Source of the DNA: Blattamonas nauphoetae
Taxonomy: Eukaryota > Preaxostyla > Oxymonadida
DNA length: 64,000 bases
NCBI GenBank assembly: GCA_033064195.1
Contig: JARBJD010000081.1
Span: 62,001-126,000, forward strand
Direction of reading: 5' to 3'
Position numbers and translations under genes: made by a program. The notes under the pieces are model-generated. The model was not told the origin of the DNA, searched no databases, and saw only the letters and a program-made list of their open reading frames with translations. Shown here piece after piece: positions 54,630-63,749 of the stretch. The stretch's first letter is position 1; the number at the start of each line of letters is the position of its first letter.

Positions 54630-55574
54630 TCACTCATATCTTTCTCCAAGTGTGCGAATCGAGCATATTCGGGCATATATCCTGTTTGGTATTGACCGAT
54701 ATCTCCTTGTTCGGTACGCTGCAGTTGTCTGTTCGTTCACAAATGTTGAGATGTTTGCTGAATAACGACCAAGGAAAGTTTGCAAATCTTCTGTTTTTGT
54801 GATGATTTCGAGGAACTGGGGATGAATTTGTTCCTTAAACGCTTTTCTTGCTTTCGTCCTCTGATGATCTGGATTTGAACTGATGAAACCTTCAACATAG
54901 TCTTCAAGCCACTGATCCCACATCTTTGATGCAATCTTGGATTGAATGGAATTGAAAACCATATTGTCCAACACATTTTTGCTGAGATCTGCTGGTTGAT
55001 CTCGACTTGCCCGATACACCTTCAAAGTATCATTCATGAATTCACCAACTGCTTTCTTCATTATTGCATACGGTTGTTGTGATCGTTGTGCTTGCATTTC
55101 TTGGTAGTTGACTTCACGATAGTTTCCTGGTAAATCGTATGTTCCAGTTTTGAGGAAGTTGTTGTGTGCAGCTTTGATTCTTCTTCCATGATCTTGACGA
55201 AATGATGAGTATGAAGTTTGTCTTCGCATATCTGGTGTTGGATTCATTGAATAGTATGTCTCGACGACAGGTCGACTGTTGTATGATGCAAGCATGAAAC
55301 CATTTGCTGCAACCAGATCTCCATTGTCTTTGTCGTAGACCATCACATCAGGAACTTTTCCATGTTTTTCCATCTGAACCGTCCAATTTTGTCCAGTCCT
55401 TTCAATGTATTCCAAAGCTGATGGAACACTACTGAGTGCAGAATTGAATTTGGTGCGAATGTCATCATCAGCATAGATTCTTTTCATTGCATCCAAAGCC
55501 CCCTGATCATATCTCATTTTCGGTTTCTTCGCTGGTGCTTTTCTCTTTGCGGGAATGTATTGTATCTTCGACAT
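54630..55574 (-). CDS. Polinton protein of unknown function, basic N-terminus (about 314 residues)
   Basis: It begins MSKIQYIPAKRKAPAKKPKM, a Lys/Pro-rich tail suited to DNA binding, then a helical body (LDAMKRIYADDDIRTKFN; MWDQWLEDYVEGFI). It probably belongs to the virion or packaging set by position beside the ATPase. The ATG at 55574 is chosen because the T-rich motif lies just upstream. Confidence 0.55.
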   Translation of the reverse strand: MSKIQYIPAKRKAPAKKPKMRYDQGALDAMKRIYADDDIRTKFNSALSSVPSALEYIERTGQNWTVQMEKHGKVPDVMVYDKDNGDLVAANGFMLASYNSRPVVETYYSMNPTPDMRRQTSYSSFRQDHGRRIKAAHNNFLKTGTYDLPGNYREVNYQEMQAQRSQQPYAIMKKAVGEFMNDTLKVYRASRDQPADLSKNVLDNMVFNSIQSKIASKMWDQWLEDYVEGFISSNPDHQRTKARKAFKEQIHPQFLEIITKTEDLQTFLGRYSANISTFVNEQTTAAYRTRRYRSIPNRIYARICSIRTLGERYE

Positions 55575-55633
55575 TGTGTTTTCATACAAAATAAAAAATC
55601 CAAAACTATATTTTAATTAGAGAGAAATCATAA

Positions 55634-56395
55634 ATGAAAAGAACGAATTCCATTCTGAGGGCACAGCCCGTATCTTCAACAACAAAACCTTTGGTTTCGC
55701 GGAGGGTGGAACCCTCTTCTCTTACAGCATACGTGAATGCAAAACTGAGTGAAGCATCTAGTAGGAATGTTTCTCATGAAGTTCAATCACAGATTCATCC
55801 CGACCTAAATTTCAATCGCAACAGTGTCAATGTCCTCGTTGGTAACAGAGGAAGTGGAAAGACATTCAATGCTCTTCGAGAGGTTGCCAAGCTCCAGAAT
55901 GTTCAGGTTAGGAATGAACTATTCCATTTGTTTGTATTCGTCACTGATAAGAACATTGATCCAACCTTCGACAAATTCAAACCAATACTGAACGTTCCTT
56001 ATGCGAAAGTCAAATATGATGATGCACTTCCATTTCTGTTGGAACTCTCCGAATCGAAAGCTGCTTATGAAGAGATTATTGACAATCAATGGCAAGATCG
56101 AATCACTGATGAATGCAGAGACGATCTCTTTGATGCTCTTAACATTGAGGACTTCTCAGTGAAGAATCTCCAAACAATAATCCTCCTTGATGACTGTCGC
56201 AGAATCCTAGGTGAACGTAGAACATCCAAAAATAGAATGACAATGATGGACTTATTATTGGAGAATCGACAGCCGAAATTCACATTCTTTCTGACGATGC
56301 ATGAGCTGTTCAGTTTGTCAGCAGATATGAAGTCAAACATCGATTCGATGTGGATCTTTGGAGGCTTCAATAAAGAACGAATCAGTCGAGTATAG
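55634..56395 (+). CDS. Polinton packaging ATPase (FtsK/HerA type)
   Basis: The Walker A reads VGNRGSGKTFNAL and the Walker B NLQTIILLDDCRR, followed by a sensor-like Asn/Gln stretch (LLLENRQPKFTFFLTMHEL) as in the A32-like genome packaging ATPases of Polintons and large DNA viruses. It is the only rightward gene in the interior and diverges from 54630-55574. The ATPase would pump DNA into a capsid. Confidence 0.85.
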   Translation: MKRTNSILRAQPVSSTTKPLVSRRVEPSSLTAYVNAKLSEASSRNVSHEVQSQIHPDLNFNRNSVNVLVGNRGSGKTFNALREVAKLQNVQVRNELFHLFVFVTDKNIDPTFDKFKPILNVPYAKVKYDDALPFLLELSESKAAYEEIIDNQWQDRITDECRDDLFDALNIEDFSVKNLQTIILLDDCRRILGERRTSKNRMTMMDLLLENRQPKFTFFLTMHELFSLSADMKSNIDSMWIFGGFNKERISRV

Positions 56396-56544
56396 CCTCA
56401 GTTGAACTCACCAATCGATATTCAACAATTCTGGAATGTCTATCAACGGAAACAAAAATGTGAAGCAATCATTCTTCGATACAACACTGATGGAGTTGCA
56501 CTGACTGAGATCAACAAAGAAGGTTTAAACCGAACTGTCCGTTA

Positions 56545-56877
56545 ACTCTTGGATAAGGGTTGTTGATGGTCTCGTCAAGACTTCGAAGCCTCATGCTGAG
56601 AGTATCTGTCAACGTCCGAATTGATTCTTCAATGTCTGACAGTCTTTGATCAATCGAGTGATTCACCGTTGTTCTCTGTACTTGATTTCCTTAGTGCGAT
56701 CTCACCTCTTATTTTTGTGATTCTGTATCCATCAATTCCTGATCAACCTATTCAGTTTCTGAGTTGTGTATTTATTCAGTTCTTCTCTGTTCTTTTCCAA
56801 ATGTCTCTGAAAGTCATAGATGTTTTCAAAACATTTCTGTTCTGGATCAAACGGTTCTAAAATTTTCAGTGATGACA
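56545..56877 (-). CDS. Small Polinton gene region, coiled-coil type
   Basis: A minus-strand region with coding character on the leftward side (SDIEESIRTLTDTLSMRL; FQRHLEKNREELNKY), suggesting a short helical protein. It looks broken. No family recognised. Confidence 0.35.
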
Positions 56878-56913
56878 TTTCAATGGAATAAAAATATTTG
56901 AAACAGTTTAGAT

Positions 56914-58058
56914 TTAAACCAAATTGAACTCATGAATGAACTCAGGAGTTAAATTGTCAATTGAGTCTGCATGGAACTTGGTGTGTTGGATTGGAACGTA
57001 CACTATTTTTGGTAGACATGTGAGTCCATTCAGAAGTTTTGCTACAACATTTCCGTGTTTGTACTCAATGAATTGTCCAACAAATTGAAACTGTCTTCGT
57101 TTCTTCTGAAACTTAGCAACAGTCTTGTCCAAGTCAAGGTGAATCAACAGAATATTTCCTGGCTTGTACCGCCACAGCAGTTGTGTAGTCTGCTGTCGTT
57201 GGATGTTCTTTAATTGCTCTTCACAACTGGAGATATACAGTGCTTCGATTTCACGATTGTTTTGTGCTTGCTCTGGTGTGAACTTGTTCCAGTACGCTCG
57301 ATGTGGAGTCATGTTGTAGTATTCCACCATCTGATTCATCATTGAATGATTTGCCATTTGTGTCGCATTATCTTGGAATCCATCTCTGATTGTTCTGATC
57401 ACTCGATCAACAATTCGATTGTGATTTGTGAATGGTGAACTTGTGAAATATGTGCTGACTTTGTGTTTCTAAAGAACTTTGTTGCTTCTCCACTTGTCCA
57501 TGCTGCTTCTCCATCACCTCGAATGTTGTTGACATGAACTCCACGATGATTAATCAGATCATTGATTGCAGTCTTGACTTTGCTCCATGATTTATCCAGA
57601 ACTGGAATTACTACAAGGTACTTAGTGTTGATGTTGATGGCAAATAGGTAAATCTGCAGAACTGTTTTCGACGTTGGTGATTGGATAAAGACAAGATCAA
57701 TTTCCCAGGATCCAAACTTGGGAGAGAAGTACGGTCTGTCACACTTCTGCGGAACCTTTTTGTCTGATGTCTTTTCTGAATCTCCAGTGATGTCTTTGGA
57801 CATGAATTGCATCTTTGATCGAAACGGATATTGTATTTTTGTCACGGCTTTTGGAATCGTTGGTTGATCAATCATCAATGTGTTACCTCCTTGTTCCCTC
57901 CTTATTTTCCGAGGATGTGTAGAATCCCATCGGTGAACATATTCATCGTACCATTCCTGAAATGATCTTCCACCAAATGGGATTTGTTTAGGATGTGCTA
58001 AAATGAACTCAGTTTCGTCATTTCCGAGAGTTCTGCTTACGTGTGAAAGAATAAACAT
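56914..58058 (-). CDS. Polinton integrase region (RVE superfamily)
   Basis: The RNase H-like integrase core is recognised from GSWEIDLVFI and VHVNNIRGDGEAAW, which hold the first two acidic residues. A C-terminal chromo- or SH3-like part follows (KPGNILLIHLDLDK; FVGQFIEYKHGNVVAKL). Integrase inserts the element and leaves short target duplications. The region is part of a Polinton fossil and looks broken. Confidence 0.75.
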
Positions 58059-58359
58059 ATTTCTGATTCAGTTTCTTTGATTCAACGATCTGTTTGTCAA
58101 TGAATTGTTCCATTTTCTGTTGATTGTCCATCATTGAATTCTCTGCTTTGATTTGTTCCTCCTCTGAATTGTCCTTCTGTTGATGGTCAAAATAGCCTTT
58201 CACTCGTTCCAACATTCCCAGCACTTGCCTTGTCGTTGGTTCGACCTTGTTGATCTCTCTCACATATGGCACAAAACCTTTGTCAATCTTCACAATTGTT
58301 TGTGGATCTGGTGACTTGGGGATCAGTGGATCATCATCTTCAAACCTCATCTCTTTCAT
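58018..58359 (-). CDS. Polinton protein of unknown function (113 residues)
   Basis: A charged, Gln/Glu-rich helical product (DKQIVESKKLNQKYVYSF) just upstream of the integrase region. It could be the N-terminal part of the integrase gene or a separate gene; I cannot decide. Confidence 0.4.
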   Translation of the reverse strand: MKEMRFEDDDPLIPKSPDPQTIVKIDKGFVPYVREINKVEPTTRQVLGMLERVKGYFDHQQKDNSEEEQIKAENSMMDNQQKMEQFIDKQIVESKKLNQKYVYSFTRKQNSRK

Positions 58360-58598
58360 TGGGAATTCATATTCTGAACCAATTGATGTCGGGTTTCTCT
58401 TCTGTCCAGGAATGATTGGAGATTCAGGGGTTTCAATAGGTAATGGTTGTGATTTTGACTCGGAGATAGTGTTGGAATTACGATGGCTGGTGGTTGATTG
58501 AAATGAATATTCTGTGCTTCCTGATAATACTGTTGATATGCTCTGTATGCTTGTCTTGCAGTGTTGTTACTAAGGATCCATCCGGTGAATTGTTTCAC
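58356..58598 (-). CDS. Polinton small protein of unknown function (80 residues)
   Basis: Tyr/Gln-rich N-terminal helix (ARQAYRAYQQYYQEAQNI), then a polar tail. No family recognised. Confidence 0.35.
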   Translation of the reverse strand: MKQFTGWILSNNTARQAYRAYQQYYQEAQNIHFNQPPAIVIPTLSPSQNHNHYLLKPLNLQSFLDRRETRHQLVQNMNSQ

Positions 58599-58612
58599 AA
58601 ATCTTTGAACAA

Positions 58613-58858
58613 CTATTTTCCATCAGCAATGTTTAAATCAGGAGGTAATTCTCCATTCAGCCAATCATTGAAGTATGTCTCATCATTTGCGTCGTATTGT
58701 CCATTTGAATCATTGACATGATAGGTTGGTAGAATTTGGGAAAACGTCAAGTGTGACTTGTATATTTTAGTCTCGGAATGGAACGTATTGTCCAGGAGGT
58801 TCTTCACTATTCGATCAATTTGTGTTGAATTCAAATACGGTCTACTCATTTCTACCAA
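58613..58858 (-). CDS. Polinton small protein of unknown function (about 78-81 residues)
   Basis: Contains YLNSTQIDRIVKNLLDNTF and an acidic end (YDANDETYFNDWLNGELPP). A shortened form of the upstream A/T motif precedes it. Function unknown. Confidence 0.4.
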   Translation of the reverse strand: MVEMSRPYLNSTQIDRIVKNLLDNTFHSETKIYKSHLTFSQILPTYHVNDSNGQYDANDETYFNDWLNGELPPDLNIADGK

Positions 58859-58873
58859 AAATAAAGTTTGTGT

Positions 58874-61800
58874 TTATTCAATTATATAATCAGTTGCTTT
58901 CAGTCCATGAATGAATGGAGGACATGATTCATTTTCAAGTACGATTGCCTTCAGATGTATTCCACTGAGACTGAGTTTCTGTTGTTGTATTTTCGCAATC
59001 TCAAATCCATTGCTGTCATCGTCAGAATGAACTCTTCTCGTTTGAAAGTTCAATGTTGTTGTCACTGTTTTCTCTCCATTAAGGCACTTCACATAATCGT
59101 CACTCGTGATGTTTGTTTTCTTCAGCGACACTCCTTTGATCTTACATTTCTCATCGAGAGAGTAGCACTTTGGTGCAAGACAGATCATCTGTTCACCTTC
59201 CTTCTCAATCGCTAATCCCAACAGTTTCTTCTCATCATCGACACCCTTTTCAGGATTGGGAAACCATTCATATTTGTGTGCATCATAGAATTCCTTGTCA
59301 GCAATCACATGTTCAAATTGTTGATGGATTCCAGCAGTGGGATCTCCACTAATTGCCCAGTATGCAGAGTCAGTGTCTCCCTCACAGAAGTGAATCTTGT
59401 TCATGTCTAGGCATTTATACATGAAGTTGTAGATGAAATTCAGATACCAGAACTTCGCATTGTCGAGTGTGAATACTGCTTCTTGCAGACATGTCTTGCA
59501 TGATGCTTTCTCTCTGTCTTCAATCACAATGTAGTTATCCTCATTGATCTCTCGAGTCGCCACAAATCCTTTCATCATTTGTTTCAAATATGTTCTCTTC
59601 TCATTGCAGATTGTGATTGAGTTGTACTTCTCAGTGTTCATTCCATCATATCCGTAACTGCCATTGAGGTTCGTCTTACAGAACTGTTCCTTTCCTTTGT
59701 TTCCAACCTTCATTGCTTCTATTCTATCATTCATGAATGAAGTCACAAATGGTTCAAATCCAGCATGTCTCGAAAAGACCATCACAGTCTTAATATCGTC
59801 TACAATGAAGTGGCAATAGTCGATGAGGAACCACAGATAGTATGTCGAAAAGAACATATACTGATCGTGAGTGCTCAAGAGTTGGGTCAGCTTCCGTTGT
59901 TTGTCATCAGTCTTCAATCCATGTTTCTTCATCAACGAAAACGTCTTCTCTCCAATGTTTTCTTCAGTCGTATTGACCACAATGTTTCTGAAGATTGGTG
60001 GGAAGTTAATGAAATCATTGATGTGCTTCTCATCGATGTGTCCTTTCAATTCTGTAACAAATAGTGTCTTCTGATTCTTGTTCTCGATGATCTCACGGCA
60101 TTCTTTCTCTCCTGTTGCTGTGTACAGACATCTTCCTGGCATGTACATTCTGTGATTAGTATACGGATTGTTCTCGTTCTTGATTGATGAGAAAGCACTT
60201 GGATAAAGTGAATTGAAATCAACACCACAAACATGAGTCATGATGTGTTCAGTATCTTTGGAAATGACTTTGTTGTCTTGGAATTGGAAGTGATTGATTG
60301 GTGTCACGTCTTTGATGTTCCATCGATGTTGAACATTCGATAATCCACCAGTCACTGCTGCTCTCAGTTTGTGATAGGTCTGCTCGTGTGTCAGAGTCAT
60401 TGGAAGTGATTTCCAGATGCAATACTTCTTCAGTTGAATTCTCAATCTCGTGAGATGTTCATTATGGTCTGACTTGTAGGTGTTGCAGTAATCACAACAG
60501 ATCTTCACGTTCTCTTTCGAATGTCCTTTTGCATTGTCCATTCTGTCCAGTGTTGGTCGAACTGCTTGTGAGAAGTGACATATGCAGATGTAGCAAACTC
60601 TCTTGCACTGTTGAACAAACCAATCATTGTCTGCTTCAGTGACATTTTTGTCAGTATTGCGATGTGCTTTCTGGTCTTGATACCTGTATCCTTCAACTTT
60701 GTATTTCCAGTATTGTTTGGTGATCTTGATTGGACCAGATTCGTCACATTCGTGGTAGTCAGCATCAATATCAAAGTCTTTGTAGGCGCATGCATACTTG
60801 ATTGCAGAAGCATTCGCTGATAAAGAGAGATTGTGCAACATATCCACTTTGTATTGGAAGTTCAAATCAATGAGATTATCCAAAGGTGCAATCATACATT
60901 CGACGTCTCTGATGTTATAGAATTTTAGATCGTCCCATCTGTTCTTGAATCCTTGTTTGTTCCAATCATCAAGGTAAAGTTGGAAATCGGTGTCGGACAT
61001 TTCACTATTATTCAGACTGGAATAGAATTCATACTTGGAGAAAGGTTCTTGTTTGCTCAGCACTGTATCGTAGTATGATGAATCAAATGATTCGTAAGCA
61101 AAGAATGATTTCTGAAGTGTAGTGTTTCCTCCAAAGGCTTTGACTGCATTGTCCAAAGTCATTGGTCCTGTGTATGACATCATGTCAATGAACCGAAGTA
61201 CCTGTTGTGTTTTCTCGTGTCTGATCAGTACTTGTTTGTACTTTGTTGTTGATCCAAGGAAGCTCACCACTTTCCAATCCTTGTCAACGAGATCACGGAA
61301 TATGAGATTGATGTCGAATCTGGAACTGTTGAATCCAATCACACTGACTTCATTTTGTGAGGGAATTTCAGGGTCTTCATATTGGTTGTTCTCTCGTACT
61401 GTCTCAGCATATTTGAAGAGTTGTCTGATCCATTGCTTCACGAAGTCCTTTCCATCTCGAAGATCAAAGTAGATTGATTTTACACCAGTTTTTGTTTTGA
61501 TTGCTGATGCAACAGAGAGAGGTTTCAAATGTGAGATCAGTTGAGTGTTGTCATCAGAGAATAGATTGTCAAGAATGAGATCTTCCATTGTTTCGAAATC
61601 ATAAGTGATGTAGTACTGCGTTGGTTTGAATTCGTCTTGTCTCTTATGTGCCATCAGAAATTCATGAGTCTTGTTGTTAAGAATGTGTGGTACATATGGC
61701 CTTGGCGTTTTATCAAGTGAGATCTTCTTCACATGTTTTCCATCGACTTCTTTGCATTCTTTGAGATGTTTCTCGTAGTAAGCCTTGAAGTGAGAATCTT

Positions 61801-62899
61801 TTACTTGGAATCCTCTCGATTGACAGGAGGGACAGAGTTTGTATCCAGTGATTTTCTCAGGATCGATAATGTACATTACATGAACGAGAGTTGCAGTGAG
61901 CGGAATCATCAGAAGTGGGAGAACTCTTGCATCATCATTTTCGTTGATGTACGATTGACTGAGGAAGTACCGCTTCTTGTCTTCATCGAACTCATAAATG
62001 TGAACAGTGATGTTGAATACTTGCATTGCTCTCTCTAAATCACATGCAATATCAAATCCAGGATACTTCTGAAGATGTGGTGTCAATTGTCGAGACTTCA
62101 GATGTGAAAGCTTCATCCATTGTGCAAACAATCTGTAGGCTTCACTATTCCTCATATTGATTGAGATTTTCTTCTTTGGAACCTCAGGAAGAGTGAGGAA
62201 TGATAGTGCTTGAAAGAAGCAGATATTGTACTCAGAATCGACGTACCGAACGTTGTATGTTTTTATGTGTTCAGTGAGAATGGCATTAGCTATTCCAGCA
62301 ACTGGGAATCTGTAAACTGCAACAAGAATCGAATGGAAGGCGATGAACATTGTCTTTGTGTCCATCAGTGTTCTCTCATGTGACTCTTTGATTAGATTGA
62401 TCGCATATTTAGAATACTCAGTGATGTCTGCTTCACTTCTTATCACTGTTGGAAAGCTCTTAGATGTGTTCTCCAGTTCTGGTCTGAAATCATTGTACAG
62501 TGTCTCATCTTTGTCTTTTCTCTCAACAATCTTTCCGAAGTCAAGACTGATCTTGAATGGTCGATCCTTCTCTTTTTCATACACTGTTTTGATGAAGGTT
62601 GTGATTTCCTCAACATTCTTCAGATGATTGTGGAAGTACAGCTGATAAGGTTTTCCATTGTCTTCAACCTTCTCGACCTCATTCTTCTTGAACTTCTTTC
62701 GTGCATTGGTCAAACATTCATTGAAAGCAAGTTTGTCTCTTGGTTCAGCAAGTAAGATGCATTCATTGAATCCATCAAACTGCTTCACTTTTCTTGTTTC
62801 CATTTGTTCATTCTTCTTCTGAATGATCAACAGATTCTTCATCCAATGATCCATCAGCTTCTCTTCAATCGACTTTAGTTTCCTAGTGATCTTGAACAC
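58874..62899 (-). CDS. Polinton protein-primed family B DNA polymerase
   Basis: A frame of 1,341 residues. Exonuclease motif I reads YDFETMEDL near residue 430. Polymerase motif A reads DFNSLYPSAF near 895, motif B KTNLNGSYGYDG and motif C EGDTDSAYWA near 1,176. A Cys/His module at about 765-830 (CYICICHF, TLDRMDNAKGH, CCDYCNTYKSD) resembles an HNH-type zinc-binding unit inserted before the palm. The N-terminal region has a Cys block (SEYNICFFQALSFL) and a later His block (LVHVMYIIDPEK) that could be an OTU-like domain, followed by a CPSC zinc motif. The enzyme would replicate the element from a protein primer at the terminal repeats. Confidence 0.93.
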   Translation of the reverse strand: MFKITRKLKSIEEKLMDHWMKNLLIIQKKNEQMETRKVKQFDGFNECILLAEPRDKLAFNECLTNARKKFKKNEVEKVEDNGKPYQLYFHNHLKNVEEITTFIKTVYEKEKDRPFKISLDFGKIVERKDKDETLYNDFRPELENTSKSFPTVIRSEADITEYSKYAINLIKESHERTLMDTKTMFIAFHSILVAVYRFPVAGIANAILTEHIKTYNVRYVDSEYNICFFQALSFLTLPEVPKKKISINMRNSEAYRLFAQWMKLSHLKSRQLTPHLQKYPGFDIACDLERAMQVFNITVHIYEFDEDKKRYFLSQSYINENDDARVLPLLMIPLTATLVHVMYIIDPEKITGYKLCPSCQSRGFQVKDSHFKAYYEKHLKECKEVDGKHVKKISLDKTPRPYVPHILNNKTHEFLMAHKRQDEFKPTQYYITYDFETMEDLILDNLFSDDNTQLISHLKPLSVASAIKTKTGVKSIYFDLRDGKDFVKQWIRQLFKYAETVRENNQYEDPEIPSQNEVSVIGFNSSRFDINLIFRDLVDKDWKVVSFLGSTTKYKQVLIRHEKTQQVLRFIDMMSYTGPMTLDNAVKAFGGNTTLQKSFFAYESFDSSYYDTVLSKQEPFSKYEFYSSLNNSEMSDTDFQLYLDDWNKQGFKNRWDDLKFYNIRDVECMIAPLDNLIDLNFQYKVDMLHNLSLSANASAIKYACAYKDFDIDADYHECDESGPIKITKQYWKYKVEGYRYQDQKAHRNTDKNVTEADNDWFVQQCKRVCYICICHFSQAVRPTLDRMDNAKGHSKENVKICCDYCNTYKSDHNEHLTRLRIQLKKYCIWKSLPMTLTHEQTYHKLRAAVTGGLSNVQHRWNIKDVTPINHFQFQDNKVISKDTEHIMTHVCGVDFNSLYPSAFSSIKNENNPYTNHRMYMPGRCLYTATGEKECREIIENKNQKTLFVTELKGHIDEKHINDFINFPPIFRNIVVNTTEENIGEKTFSLMKKHGLKTDDKQRKLTQLLSTHDQYMFFSTYYLWFLIDYCHFIVDDIKTVMVFSRHAGFEPFVTSFMNDRIEAMKVGNKGKEQFCKTNLNGSYGYDGMNTEKYNSITICNEKRTYLKQMMKGFVATREINEDNYIVIEDREKASCKTCLQEAVFTLDNAKFWYLNFIYNFMYKCLDMNKIHFCEGDTDSAYWAISGDPTAGIHQQFEHVIADKEFYDAHKYEWFPNPEKGVDDEKKLLGLAIEKEGEQMICLAPKCYSLDEKCKIKGVSLKKTNITSDDYVKCLNGEKTVTTTLNFQTRRVHSDDDSNGFEIAKIQQQKLSLSGIHLKAIVLENESCPPFIHGLKATDYIIE

Positions 62900-63281
62900 T
62901 TGCTTTTTTCAATTCAGTTTCGTTCACTCTTGGATTTGCTTTCATGTCAATGATGATTACGTTTTTATCCTCTTCATTCATCATTGCATTGTTGTTTGTT
63001 TCATTCTGTTTCTGAATGAATTGAGCTTGTTCCATTTGTCGTTGGTTTCTAACTTCTTGAAGGAATTTTGGAATTAAATTGATATTTAGATATGCTGTTG
63101 GATTCGGATTTCGATATCCAACATCTGGGTGTTGAAGCATTGCCAGGAGAAATGAATAGTGATGTTGCTTGTATGGGCTGTCAGGTTTGTATGTTCGACC
63201 ATCAGTAAATGCGAATTGAGTGTTTGGAAATAGTTCTCTAACTTCTCTGATTTGTTCCTTCACTTTCCAGAGTTGTGTCAT
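62883..63281 (-). CDS. Polinton gene upstream of the polymerase (132 residues)
   Basis: A hydrophilic product (VKEQIREVRELFPNTQFAF; IPKFLQEVRNQRQMEQAQFI) that touches the polymerase gene. It may be a separate protein or the polymerase N-terminal region; terminal-protein function is possible but unproven. A strong A/T motif precedes the ATG. Confidence 0.5.
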   Translation of the reverse strand: MTQLWKVKEQIREVRELFPNTQFAFTDGRTYKPDSPYKQHHYSFLLAMLQHPDVGYRNPNPTAYLNINLIPKFLQEVRNQRQMEQAQFIQKQNETNNNAMMNEEDKNVIIIDMKANPRVNETELKKASVQDH

Positions 63282-63323
63282 TTACTACGAATTAAAAAAA
63301 TAAAAATAAAAAAAGTTGAGTGA

Positions 63324-63749
63324 TTATTTTGGCTTCCTCAAATGTGGCTTCTTCTTTGCCTTTAGCCAGGAATCTAGTCGCACTTTGAAGACTTCAGTTC
63401 CACCAATTTCTCGATATGTGAATGGTACTAGAACCTGCTTGTACTCACCGACGAGCTCACAGTTGTACTTCCTCAGTTCATTCTCCACAAACGATTGAGT
63501 GTAGTGTCGACGTTGTGACATGTGTGGTCTGTTTCCTTGATTCCACAACTTTGGCTTTATCCTCCATTCAACACCTTCATGAACATAGATGACTGGGATA
63601 TTATGTCTGACATACTCAGAGACAAGTTCACAGTTCTCTTCTTTCATTGACTGAATCAAAGCTTGCTTGGCATCTGTTCGACGTTTTTCGCTCCCCTTTG
63701 GAGGGTTCGAAGTCTTTAGCGAGACATATGTAGGATTCACTGTTGTCAT
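63324..63749 (-). CDS. Polinton terminal-repeat gene, right copy
   Basis: A 141-residue frame, nearly identical to the left copy over most of its length. Basic, with the repeated NCELVSEYVRH and NCELVGEYKQV blocks. The inner edge of the terminal repeat falls inside the gene, so the two copies have different last parts. Function unknown. Confidence 0.65.
   Translation of the reverse strand: MTTVNPTYVSLKTSNPPKGSEKRRTDAKQALIQSMKEENCELVSEYVRHNIPVIYVHEGVEWRIKPKLWNQGNRPHMSQRRHYTQSFVENELRKYNCELVGEYKQVLVPFTYREIGGTEVFKVRLDSWLKAKKKPHLRKPK

Noticed and set aside
56621-56860. Hydrophobic plus-strand frame in the Polinton
   Set aside because: Its opposite strand has better coding character, so this frame is probably a shadow.
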